From assembly GCA_948530865.1 (NCBI GenBank), contig CAOTKV010000004.1:13459-77458 (forward strand): 64,000 bases of DNA, given 5' to 3'. Position numbers and translations under genes: made by a program. Shown here piece by piece: positions 25,101-32,918 of the stretch; within the stretch, counting starts at the first letter, position 1; each line of letters opens with the position of its first letter. Source of the DNA: an uncultured Clostridia bacterium. GTDB lineage: Bacteria; Bacillota; Clostridia; TANB77; CAG-508. The notes below the pieces were generated by a model. The model was given only the letters and a program-made list of their open reading frames with translations, made no database searches and had not been told where the DNA came from.

Positions 25101-25942
25101 TTTTTATTATATTTATATCTACCAACTTTAGCTAAATCATAACGTCTACTATCAAAGAATAAACCATCAAATAAATTTCTAGCAGCATCAACTGTTGGAA
25201 GCTCTCCTGGTCTTAACTTTTTATATATTTCAATTAATGCCTCATCAGTATTTTTGATAGGATCTTTAGCTATTGTTGCTAATAATTTGTCTTCTTCACC
25301 GAAAAAATCTATAATTTTTTCATCTGAATCTAATCCTAAAGCTCTTAATAAACATGTAACTGGTAATTTTCTTGTTCTATCAATTCTTACCCAAAATACA
25401 TCATTGCTATCTGTTTCATATTCAATCCATGCACCTCTAATTGGCATTACAGTAGCAGTGTATAATTTTTTACCTACTTTATCATAAGTAGAATCATAAT
25501 AGCATCCTGGAGAACGTACTAATTGGCTTACTACAACTCTCTCAGCACCATTTATAACAAATGTTCCACTATCTGTCATAAGTGGGAAATCTCCTAAGTA
25601 AATTTCTTGCTCCTTAATTTCTCCTGTTTCACGATTAATTAATCTAACTTTTACGTGTAATCTAGTAGAATAAGTTGCATCTCTTTCTTTTGATTCTTCT
25701 AATGAATATTTTGTCTTTTCTTCCATGTAATAATCAAAAAATTCTAACACTAGGTTTCCTGAATAGTCTGCTATAGGTGAAATATCTTTTAATACTTCTC
25801 CTAGACCTTCTTTAATAAACCAGTCGTAAGAATCTTTTTGAACTTTTAATAAATTAGGTATTTCAACAAAATCACCTATTTTAGAAAAAGTTTTACGAAC
25901 ACATTTCTCGTGTACAACGTCTTTTACTTGAACTTTTTTCAA
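22190..25942 (-). CDS. rpoB: DNA-directed RNA polymerase subunit beta
   Basis: 1250 residues from the TTG at 25940-25942 (reads MKKVQVKDV), with AAGGTGG upstream; an in-frame extension to 25966 would cover that site. Typical features: [24 protein letters not shown] at the N terminus, the rifampicin-site segment [20 protein letters not shown] followed by [10 protein letters not shown] (wild-type residues), and [13 protein letters not shown]. An acidic C-terminal tail of about 60 residues (many E/D) extends past the family core. The gene has its own promoter and leader, and is separated from rplJ-rplL, which are not in the window. Confidence 0.99.
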   Translation of the reverse strand: [1250 protein letters not shown]

Positions 25943-26115
25943 AATAAAATACCACCTTCTCAACAAATTTAGCAGGTAATAATGTATATTTTATTTAATA
26001 GGTCCTTCTTGCAATAAAAGGTTGTTGTTTTAAAAAGAAATCCCTGCCAAAAAATAACTTTTTAAAATAGTTCCTCTTTTACTCAATTCCTCCTATTAAA
26101 CGTTTCGTAACATAT

Positions 26116-26187
26116 TTTTATGGAACAAGACGGACTTATTCCATAAAATCACTACAATATTATATAATATATATGCAAAATAGTCAA
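26116..26187 (-). promoter_or_regulatory. rpoB promoter and 5'-end hairpin
   Basis: Minus strand TTGACT (26182-26187), 17 bases, TATAAT (26159-26164). The transcript should start near 26152. Almost at its 5' end lies a perfect 10-base stem, TTTTATGGAA / TTCCATAAAA (26139-26148 and 26116-26125), with a 13-base loop. About 200 bases of leader remain before the rpoB start. The hairpin may protect the mRNA 5' end or bind a regulator. I see no known riboswitch in the rest of the leader. Confidence 0.75.
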
Positions 26188-26362
26188 GCTTTTATCTTGG
26201 ATTTTATTGAAAATATAAGTGATTTTAAATGTATTTTAAAATTTAAAATGGAACTTAAAATTTATATAAATGTAACATAACTTTAATATTGCTTTTTATC
26301 CTAAAATAAGTTATATTAAATATGAATTAAAATACTAATTAAACGGAGTTAAAATTATTGAT

Positions 26363-26962
26363 ATGAACGAGTTATTTGAATTTCATAAAGAACTTAATTT
26401 TAAAAAAATATTAATATTAGTAGCAGTTTTATTGATAATTATTTTGCTAATAATTTTTGTTCCTAAAACAGGAAAAGAGATTAAAGAAAAGCAAATAGAA
26501 AACGCAAAACCCAATTCAACATTCTCTAGCACTGATAATTCTATTAATATTGATCTATCAAAAAAATATGAATTCTCAGAATATACTCCAACTGAAGATT
26601 ATATTTTAGAATTACGTTCAAGCAACAAAACAAATATTTTTGTTTCAAAAAAAGCCTTGTATGAAAATAAAACTTTAGAAAATATAGTATCAGCAGATAA
26701 AAATTCTTATATTTCAAAATTCAAAAGTTATTCAAATTTATCTAATGTTACACAATTAGTAGTAAGTGGCTTTCCAGCTTATACATATAGTTTTCATTAC
26801 TTGAATAAAAAAAGTGCATATTATTTACAAATATTATGGATTGAAACAGAAAGTGGTTATTATGTTATAGATGTTGAGTTTCCTCTCGATTCACTTAATG
26901 ATAATCATGTAATAATAAATGATTTAGTAAATAATTTTAAAATATTAAAAAATGCAATTTAA
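26363..26962 (+). CDS. Uncharacterised membrane-anchored extracytoplasmic protein
   Basis: 199 residues, not recognised. An N-terminal membrane helix (about 15-33, very rich in I and L) is followed by an extracellular beta-rich domain: IDLSKKYEFSEYTPTEDYILELRSSN, LVVSGFPAYTYSFHYLNKKSAYYLQIL, YVIDVEFPLD. The latter pattern resembles PsbP/LpqN-like stress or lipoprotein domains (short strands with FPAY), but I would not name it. A GGAG is 14 bases before the ATG, rather far. Single-gene unit divergent from rpoB. Confidence 0.7.
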   Translation: MNELFEFHKELNFKKILILVAVLLIIILLIIFVPKTGKEIKEKQIENAKPNSTFSSTDNSINIDLSKKYEFSEYTPTEDYILELRSSNKTNIFVSKKALYENKTLENIVSADKNSYISKFKSYSNLSNVTQLVVSGFPAYTYSFHYLNKKSAYYLQILWIETESGYYVIDVEFPLDSLNDNHVIINDLVNNFKILKNAI

Positions 26963-26984
26963 GTTTTAAAACTCAAATTGCATT
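26951..26984. terminator. Terminator between convergent genes
   Basis: AATGCAATTT (26951-26960) pairs with AAATTGCATT (26975-26984), with A and T runs outside. It overlaps the end of the plus-strand gene and serves both sides. Confidence 0.8.
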
Positions 26985-27010
26985 TTTCTTACCTTTTATA
27001 ATAAATCTTT

Positions 27011-28156
27011 CTAATTAAAAGTTTGTTCAAATTTTACTTTTGTTCTATATTCTATAAAATTTGTTATTAATAATTTTATAAATGCTATTGCTGGAACGCC
27101 TAAAAACATTCCTAAAACTCCAAAATAGCTTCCTCCAACTGTAACAGAGAAAATTACTAATATTGGACTTAAATTTAATGATGTTCCCAATATTTTTGGA
27201 TTTATTATATTTGCATCAATTTGTTGAAGAACAATAATTACAATAGCAACAGCAATTGCTTGTGTTATACCACCTGTAAATATAGTAATTATTATTGTTA
27301 AAACAACTGCAAATATAGCTCCAAAATATGGAATTATATTAAATAATCCAACTAAGAATCCTAAAAGTATTCCATATTTTACTTTCATTAAAGTTAAAGC
27401 AATTCCAATTATAATGCCAACTACTATTGCGTCTATAATTTGTCCTGATATATAACTAAAGAATATACTGTTTGTTTTTCTAAAATATTTTACTAATGAA
27501 TCATTAACTTTCTTAGAAAATATCACTTCTAATAATCTTGCTAAAAATCTTTTTATTTGATCTCTTTCCATTAACATATATACAGATACTACTATCGTTA
27601 CAAAAGCATCAAATATAATTCCTGTTGTACCTACAATACCTTGTATGTATGAATTTATATTTTCTAAATTTATCCATTTTACAATTTCTTTTATAATATC
27701 TACTTGCTGAAGTTGCTCAACATATTCTTTGGCATTTATCTTTGAAAATATTGATTCTTCATCAATATTACTTAAATAATCTATTGTACTATTATAGTAA
27801 TTTGGCACATTCTGTATTAAATCTTTTACACTTGTAATTATATTTGGTATAACTATATTTATTATTATAAATATTGCTAATATTGTTATCAAATATGTAA
27901 TAAAAACCGATATTCCTCTAAAATGTTTTTTTATAAAATTATTTTTAGAAGATTTTACAATTCCTTCTATTTTTTTGCATGGAATATACAATATATATGC
28001 CAATAATATTGCCATCAAAAACGGTGCTGTAACACTAAAAAAATTACCAAATATTTCAAATATTGATGTTACACTATTTATAACTTTAAAAAATGTAATA
28101 ACAGCAATTGCAAATGAAAACCAATACAACCATTTTTTCCATTCTTTTTTATTCAT
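27011..28156 (-). CDS. AI-2E-family (PerM/YtvI-like) permease
   Basis: 381 residues with about seven to eight membrane helices and a central soluble stretch (about 120-180). The C-terminal part has the family hallmark of GLFNIIPYFGAIFAVVLTIII and PKILGTSLNLSPILVIFSVTVGG. Members were first named for autoinducer-2 export, but many are Na+/H+ antiporters or of unknown function; YtvI-type members occur in spore-formers. No substrate can be assigned. Single gene. Confidence 0.88.
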   Translation of the reverse strand: MNKKEWKKWLYWFSFAIAVITFFKVINSVTSIFEIFGNFFSVTAPFLMAILLAYILYIPCKKIEGIVKSSKNNFIKKHFRGISVFITYLITILAIFIIINIVIPNIITSVKDLIQNVPNYYNSTIDYLSNIDEESIFSKINAKEYVEQLQQVDIIKEIVKWINLENINSYIQGIVGTTGIIFDAFVTIVVSVYMLMERDQIKRFLARLLEVIFSKKVNDSLVKYFRKTNSIFFSYISGQIIDAIVVGIIIGIALTLMKVKYGILLGFLVGLFNIIPYFGAIFAVVLTIIITIFTGGITQAIAVAIVIIVLQQIDANIINPKILGTSLNLSPILVIFSVTVGGSYFGVLGMFLGVPAIAFIKLLITNFIEYRTKVKFEQTFN

Positions 28157-28245
28157 AAATGTCTCCTAAATTTATATTATTATTCAAAATTATTATAACT
28201 ATAATAATTTAATAAGACAAGCATTGTAATATAATTAATAAAAAA

Positions 28246-28617
28246 TTAATATGAGAAGGCATTCTCTATATGATTAATTAAAATATTATTTCTATTCATA
28301 TAAACCTCTATAACATCAAATCTAATATTTTTATTTTGCAGAAAATTCTTATATATATAATACTTTGCAGTATTAATAATATGTTTTTGTTTATTAAAAT
28401 TTACAGCACTTGCAGGCGTTCCATATTTTTTAGAAACTCTTGTTTTTACTTCTATAAAAACATATTCATCACTTAGAGACTTAGCTATAATATCAATTTC
28501 TCCAACCTTTGTAAAATAATTTCTAGATACTATACTATAATTATTTTTTTCTAAATATTTACATGCTTCCTCTTCTCCAATTTTTCCAATTTCTTGATTA
28601 TGATTAATATTATTCAT
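28246..28617 (-). CDS. yraN: YraN/UPF0102-family nuclease-like protein
   Basis: 123 residues. The endonuclease-fold core motif is present: GEIDIIAKSLSDEYVFIEVKTRV, with the E...D...ExK catalytic pattern, preceded by IGKIGEEEACKYLEKNNY-type helices. Biological role unsettled; probably a Holliday-junction-resolvase-like protein. It overlaps the dprA 3' end by eight bases, so it is translationally coupled at the end of the yifB-dprA-yraN operon, a common cluster in Clostridia. Confidence 0.9.
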   Translation of the reverse strand: MNNINHNQEIGKIGEEEACKYLEKNNYSIVSRNYFTKVGEIDIIAKSLSDEYVFIEVKTRVSKKYGTPASAVNFNKQKHIINTAKYYIYKNFLQNKNIRFDVIEVYMNRNNILINHIENAFSY

Positions 28618-29464
28618 TTAACTTATAAACTCCTATCTCTTTAAAAATAATACCTTCAAACTCCATATTTGATAATATATGGAGCATTTCTTTTATTTCT
28701 AAATTTGTACTATTTAATAAATATTCTAGTGTACATTCCCCATTTTCTAATATTTTATAAATTTGTTTATATTCTTTTTTAACTTTAATTTGTTTCTCTT
28801 CTTTCCTCTTTTTGTTCATAAACTGTGGATAATTAATAAGAATATCTTCAATGCTTGTTGTTAACATTGCTCCATTTTTTATTAAAATATTTACACCTTG
28901 GCTATAAGTGCTATCCAAATTTCCAGGTATAGCAAATACTAATTTCCCTTGTTTGTTAGCATAGTTTGCTGTTATAGTAGTTCCACTTCTCCACGCAGCT
29001 TCTATAACTAAAACACCTTCTGAAATTGCAGATACTATTCTATTCCTTAGTGGAAAATTATCTTTATTTGCAGGAACATTATTATCATATTCACTTAAAA
29101 TTAATCCCTCTTTTTCTATAATTTCTTTAAACAAATTACAGTTTTGTTGTGGATATATTTTTTCTAAACCACTACCTAAAACTGCAATTGTTTTACCTTC
29201 ATATTTTAAGACATTCTTATGTGCTATACTATCAGTACCAATAGCCATTCCACTAACAATTGGTATATCTCTTAAAGCAAATTCCTTTGAAAATTTTTCA
29301 CAAATCTTAATTCCATATTTAGTTATTCTTCTTGTTCCAACTATTGCAAAACAATCTTCATATAATAACTTTATATTTCCTATATAAAATAACCTCTTAG
29401 GTGCATTTTCTATCTTTTTTAACTTTTCTGGAAAATCTTTTTGCTCTACTATTAATGTTTTCAT
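28610..29464 (-). CDS. dprA: DNA-processing protein DprA (Smf)
   Basis: 284 residues with the Rossmann-like DNA-binding core: FAIVGTRRITKYG, VSGMAIGTDSIAH, AVLGSGLEKIYPQQN, FPLRNRIVSAIS, VIEAAWRSGTTITA. It ends in a small winged-helix domain (ECTLEYLLNSTNLEI). DprA loads RecA on incoming single-stranded DNA in natural transformation, and is also kept in non-competent bacteria. Ten bases after yifB, overlapping yraN. Confidence 0.96.
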   Translation of the reverse strand: MKTLIVEQKDFPEKLKKIENAPKRLFYIGNIKLLYEDCFAIVGTRRITKYGIKICEKFSKEFALRDIPIVSGMAIGTDSIAHKNVLKYEGKTIAVLGSGLEKIYPQQNCNLFKEIIEKEGLILSEYDNNVPANKDNFPLRNRIVSAISEGVLVIEAAWRSGTTITANYANKQGKLVFAIPGNLDSTYSQGVNILIKNGAMLTTSIEDILINYPQFMNKKRKEEKQIKVKKEYKQIYKILENGECTLEYLLNSTNLEIKEMLHILSNMEFEGIIFKEIGVYKLNE

Positions 29465-29473
29465 TTTTCCTCC

Positions 29474-30988
29474 TTAATTATCTAATATTCTATATTGAAT
29501 TGCTTCTAAAACATGTTCTTTTCTAATGTTTTCTTCATTTTCTAAATCAGCAATAGTTCTTGACACTTTTAGAATTTTCGAATATGACCTTGTTGATAAT
29601 TTCTTACATTCTAAATATTCTTTTAATAAATTAAATGTATCATTATTTATATAGCAATATTTTTCTATCATGCTTGCTGTCAAGTCTGAATTAAAATAAA
29701 TTCCGTCTTCTCTATATCTATTAATTTGAATGCTTCTAGCTTTATTTACTCTATTTCGTATTTCTATAGATTTCTCTATTTTTTTATCTCTTAATCTATT
29801 ATAATTAACTGAACTTACTTGAATATGTAAATCAAATCTATCAAGTAATGGTCTACTTAATTTTGAAATATAATTTTTTCTCTTTGAATCCGTACATGCG
29901 CATTCTTTAATATTGCTTCCATAATATCCACATGGACATGGATTCATACTTGCAATTGTCATAAAATTACATGGATATGTAACTTTACATTCTAATCTAT
30001 TTATATTAATTACTTTGTCTTCCATAGGTGTTCTCAAAACTTCTATTATATTTTTATTAAATTCCAATAATTCATCTAAAAATAGCACTCCCAAATGTGC
30101 TAAACTTACCTCTCCTGGTTTTGGATTTTTTCCTCCACCAACTAATGATTTTTCTGAAATTGTATGATGAGGAGCTCTAAATGGTCGTTCTGTAATAATA
30201 TTTCTATCCTTTAAACTTCCTGCTATACTATGAATTTTAGTAATTTCTAGAGCTTCATCAAAACTCAGGGCTGGTAAAATACTTGGCAATCTTTGTGCCA
30301 TCATTGTTTTTCCTGATCCAGGACTTCCAATCATTAAACAGTTGTGACTACCAGCAGCAGCTATTTCCAAGACTCTTTTTGAAATTTCATGCCCCTTGAC
30401 ATCACAATAATCTAAATCTAATTTATTAATATTATTAAAAATATTATTTCTATCGAACTTTTCTTTTGATATTTTCTTTTTTCCATTTAAAAAATCTATC
30501 AATTCTTTTAAATTACTAATACCTATAACTTCTACACCTTCTGCTACAGATGCTTCTTTGGCATTTACTTTTGGTAATATTATTCTTTTTATTCCACACT
30601 TTTGTGCTTCAATACATATAGCTAAAATACCATTTACTCCTACTAAATCACCATTTAAAGATAGTTCACCTATAAATATTGTATCTCTTAAATTTGTATA
30701 TTTTATTACTCTCATAGAAATTAAAATTCCTATAGCTATTGCTAAATCTAAACTAGCTCCATTTTTTCTAACACTTGCTGGAGATAAATTAATAATATAT
30801 CTTCTACTTAATAATTCAATTCCTGAATTTTTAATCGCTGTTTTTACTCTATCTTTTGATTCACGTATATTAGTATCTGGCAAACCAACAATTTCCCAAT
30901 ATGGAAGTCCTGAGGAAATGTCAACTTCTACATTTATTAAAACTCCTTCTAAACCTTGCAAGCACATACTCTTTACAAATGATAGCAA
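29474..30988 (-). CDS. yifB: YifB-family Mg-chelatase-like AAA+ ATPase
   Basis: 505 residues from the TTG at 30986-30988 (reads MLSFVKSMCLQGLEGVLINVEVDIS), which has AAGGAG seven bases upstream; the frame extends further to 31075 but without a site. An N-terminal Lon-protease-like (ChlI) domain covers about 1-170. Then comes the AAA+ core with Walker A GSPGSGKT and ISEKSLVGGG, the zinc-like NPCPCGYYG segment and sensor motifs (RPLLDRFDLHIQV). Linked with competence genes in many bacteria; function unclear. First gene of the yifB-dprA-yraN operon. Confidence 0.94.
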   Translation of the reverse strand: MLSFVKSMCLQGLEGVLINVEVDISSGLPYWEIVGLPDTNIRESKDRVKTAIKNSGIELLSRRYIINLSPASVRKNGASLDLAIAIGILISMRVIKYTNLRDTIFIGELSLNGDLVGVNGILAICIEAQKCGIKRIILPKVNAKEASVAEGVEVIGISNLKELIDFLNGKKKISKEKFDRNNIFNNINKLDLDYCDVKGHEISKRVLEIAAAGSHNCLMIGSPGSGKTMMAQRLPSILPALSFDEALEITKIHSIAGSLKDRNIITERPFRAPHHTISEKSLVGGGKNPKPGEVSLAHLGVLFLDELLEFNKNIIEVLRTPMEDKVININRLECKVTYPCNFMTIASMNPCPCGYYGSNIKECACTDSKRKNYISKLSRPLLDRFDLHIQVSSVNYNRLRDKKIEKSIEIRNRVNKARSIQINRYREDGIYFNSDLTASMIEKYCYINNDTFNLLKEYLECKKLSTRSYSKILKVSRTIADLENEENIRKEHVLEAIQYRILDN

Positions 30989-31029
30989 AGGCATCACTCC
31001 TTTATATTTAATTTTTGTTTTGGAAAATT

Positions 31030-31089
31030 TTGAGCGAACGCTCAAGAAATAATTTTTAGTATAATACACTAGCAAAAGTCATTTGTCAA
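31030..31089 (-). promoter_or_regulatory. yifB operon promoter with a dyad downstream of the start
   Basis: Minus strand TTGACA (31084-31089), 17 bases, TATTAT (31061-31066). A strong dyad, TTGAGCG-2-CGCTCAA, lies at 31030-31045, i.e. about +9 to +24. It could be a repressor operator or a 5' mRNA hairpin. Confidence 0.75.
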
Positions 31090-31103
31090 TACTATTATGA
31101 AAA

Positions 31104-31134
31104 AAACTCGTAATGTATTAAACACTACGAGTTT
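31104..31134 (-). terminator. Terminator of the 140-residue unknown gene
   Basis: AAACTCGTA (31104-31112) pairs with TACGAGTTT (31126-31134), with seven T on the minus strand. It ends only 15 bases before the yifB -35 box. Confidence 0.82.
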
Positions 31135-31159
31135 CCTTTTCTTACTTATTGCTTCAGTA

Positions 31160-31582
31160 CTACGGTTTTAAAAGAGCTTCACTTGCAGTAATTCCCAGTT
31201 CCTTGCAAAGCACGGCAAACATATTTCCATCGAGTTCCCTAATTATCTTCTCCATTTTCCAATTTCGAATATAATCAATCCTTAGTTCCGCCTCTTTGCC
31301 ATCAGGATAGTCATCAAGTTCTCCTGGCTTATAGTATTTTCGATATGAAGTCCACCCTTCAAAATCTTTTCCCCAGCCTGAGTCTGCATGTCTTTTGATA
31401 GATTTCTGGATTTTCTCCTCAATAATTGTTGATGCCTCTGAATCATCACATATAGCTTCTACCCATAACATTAATCGAATTTGAGATCTTTCATACTTTC
31501 CCCGTTCCCACCAATGCTTCTTTTTCTTTAACTGAGTAAAGCCTTCCACGACAAAACTTTGACTTGCTCTTACTAATGCCAT
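31160..31582 (-). CDS. Uncharacterised 140-residue protein
   Basis: Not recognised. Soluble, with a basic N-terminal part (QLKKKKHWWERGKYERSQIRL), a helical middle and a WTSYRKYYKPGELDDYPDGKEAELRIDYIRNWKMEKIIRELDG region, ending in an acidic/hydrophobic helix. ATGGAGG sits before the ATG. It is noticeably less AT-rich than yifB and the 3D-domain gene on either side, and has its own consensus promoter and terminator, so it looks like a single-gene cargo insertion. It resembles in style the unknown genes at 5.2-6.7 kb. Confidence 0.7.
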   Translation of the reverse strand: MALVRASQSFVVEGFTQLKKKKHWWERGKYERSQIRLMLWVEAICDDSEASTIIEEKIQKSIKRHADSGWGKDFEGWTSYRKYYKPGELDDYPDGKEAELRIDYIRNWKMEKIIRELDGNMFAVLCKELGITASEALLKP

Positions 31583-31602
31583 ATCTCTTCCTCCATGATG
31601 TT

Positions 31603-31687
31603 TAACTATATAAAATATAGTTAGTTAAGAAAGTTTATAGTTACAAAATATCTTTTATATTATATCATGTTCACATAATATTTTCAA
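31603..31687 (-). promoter_or_regulatory. Promoter of the 140-residue gene with a leader dyad
   Basis: Minus strand TTGAAA (31682-31687), 17 bases, TATAAT (31659-31664). In the leader, TAACTATA (31603-31610) and TATAGTTA (31616-31623) form an 8-base dyad, ending about 20 bases before the start codon. Confidence 0.65.
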
Positions 31688-31693
31688 TAAAAA

Positions 31694-31730
31694 GTGAAAT
31701 TTTTCGAGCGTCCTAGATTTCATTTTTCAC
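31694..31730. repeat. Dispersed palindrome, copy 1
   Basis: Core TGAAATTTTTCGAGCGTCC plus TAGATTTCA (28 bases), extended here to GTGAAA...TTTCAC. Closely matches two further copies at 44571 and 58100. Lies three bases from the terminator of the 3D-domain gene. Confidence 0.8.
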
Positions 31731-31733
31731 AAA

Positions 31734-31760
31734 AAAAGAAAGGCAAAATTGCCTTTCTTT
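31734..31760 (-). terminator. Terminator of the 3D-domain gene
   Basis: AAAGAAAGGCAA pairs with TTGCCTTTCTTT immediately downstream of the stop; the minus-strand side ends in seven T. Confidence 0.85.
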
Positions 31761-32732
31761 CTATTTATAAACATAACATTCTAGACTTTTTCTTCCAAAA
31801 ACTATTGCAGATGAATGTGAGTCCATGTAAATATCTATTCTATTATTAGATATTGCTCCACCTCTATCTTCTACAACAAACCATCCGCCATTTGGCTTAT
31901 TTGCTAGTGCTGGTATATATATAACTGTTCCAATTGGATATCCACTTCCAGCTGCTACTGTATGCCATTCTGTTGCTCTAGCGCCAGAGCTTGTTATTCC
32001 ATTTGTTTTTCCTGTACATCTAGCGCATGCACAATATGCTGAAGTATTCATTTTTACTACCTGAGGAGTCATTCCTTCAACACTTGCTTGTATTGTAGCA
32101 GGACTTTCAGCAGTTCTGCTTTTAGATCTTGATGTTAGTTTTGTTGATATTTGAATTATTTTATTAACAGGTTCACGAATAACAGTTTCTGAAATTACAT
32201 TTTTTTCTATTTCAACATCATCTTGATATTTTACTTTATATTTAATTTCTTTTAAACCATTAACGCCTTCTTGAAGAACCTTATCTTTAGTTTCAGTTCC
32301 TTCTTTTGAGACATCTTTTGTTATTGTTTCATAAGGTATTTCAACTTGTTCTACAACAATCTTTTCAGTAACTGTTACATATTTTCCTAATATTTCTTCA
32401 GTAGAAACACTTTCAACTTGTTCAGAAATTACAACTTTTTCCTCTGTTAATTTAGAAATAGTTATTTTTTTACTTAAGTCTATATTAGAATTAATATCAG
32501 GATAAACTGTTTCATCAGGTAATACAATTGTATGATTTTCAGCTAATATATCAGATACTTTTACATTTGAAGTCATAACAGTTGTTTCATATCCTTCAGG
32601 AAAAACAATTGTTACATAATTCACCTCAGATTTTGAGGCCTTAACTCCAATTGTAAGAATACAAATTAAAATAATACTTATAAAAACAATTTTTCTAATT
32701 ATCCTTATAGATAATTTTTCATCTGTTTTCAT
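31761..32732 (-). CDS. 3D-domain cell-wall hydrolase with DUF348/G5 (YabE/Rpf-like)
   Basis: 323 residues. An N-terminal signal-anchor (about 10-28) is followed by a ubiquitin-like DUF348 domain (about 35-100), a G5 domain (about 115-195, EKIVVEQVEIPYETITKDVS-type pattern), and a C-terminal 3D domain with its three conserved aspartates in WFVVEDRGGAI, RIDIYMDSHSSA. The enzyme is a predicted lytic transglycosylase that remodels peptidoglycan, as in the YabE and resuscitation-promoting-factor-like proteins of Firmicutes. The cysteines in YCACARCTGK are common in clostridial members. It has a consensus promoter with a short leader. Confidence 0.92.
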   Translation of the reverse strand: MKTDEKLSIRIIRKIVFISIILICILTIGVKASKSEVNYVTIVFPEGYETTVMTSNVKVSDILAENHTIVLPDETVYPDINSNIDLSKKITISKLTEEKVVISEQVESVSTEEILGKYVTVTEKIVVEQVEIPYETITKDVSKEGTETKDKVLQEGVNGLKEIKYKVKYQDDVEIEKNVISETVIREPVNKIIQISTKLTSRSKSRTAESPATIQASVEGMTPQVVKMNTSAYCACARCTGKTNGITSSGARATEWHTVAAGSGYPIGTVIYIPALANKPNGGWFVVEDRGGAISNNRIDIYMDSHSSAIVFGRKSLECYVYK

Positions 32733-32759
32733 AATTCTGCCCTCCTAATTTGCGTTTTC

Positions 32760-32788
32760 ATTATATAATGTATTTATATGTTTGTCAA
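32760..32788 (-). promoter_or_regulatory. Promoter of the 3D-domain gene
   Basis: Minus strand TTGACA (32783-32788), 17 bases, TATAAT (32760-32765). The leader is only about 20 bases, so no riboswitch fits between it and the start. Confidence 0.85.
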
Positions 32789-32801
32789 TCTCAAAAAAGA
32801 A

Positions 32802-32847
32802 CAACCTTCTTTGTCCTAGTGCTTTAAATCCCGCATGTACCAATGGT
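32802..32847 (-). other. GC-richer spacer segment of unknown role
   Basis: Between htpX and the 3D-domain promoter. On the minus strand it reads ACCATTGGTACATGCGGG, then TTTAAAGCACTAGGACAAAG. It is less AT-rich than its surroundings, has no ORF with a ribosome site, and is followed by a weak AGAA/TTCT stem with six T. The TAAAG..CTAGGA word resembles the core repeated in the gene desert at 52-58 kb. Confidence 0.35.
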
Positions 32848-32881
32848 TATATCAAACTTTTTTTATATTATTAAGATACAA

Positions 32882-32913
32882 AAAAAGTCTAATTTTGTAA
32901 AATTAGACTTTTT
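32882..32913 (-). terminator. Terminator of htpX
   Basis: AAAAAGTCTAATTTT (32882-32896) pairs perfectly with AAAATTAGACTTTTT (32899-32913); six bases after the htpX stop. Confidence 0.88.
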
Positions 32914-32918
32914 AATAA

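Noticed and set aside
31030..31045. LexA box at the yifB promoter
   Set aside because: The Firmicute box has GAAC-N4-GTTC; this dyad is GAGCG-2-CGCTC and does not fit.
32733..32918. c-di-AMP riboswitch upstream of the 3D-domain hydrolase
   Set aside because: Such genes are often under this riboswitch, but the promoter at 32760-32788 leaves only about 20 bases of leader.
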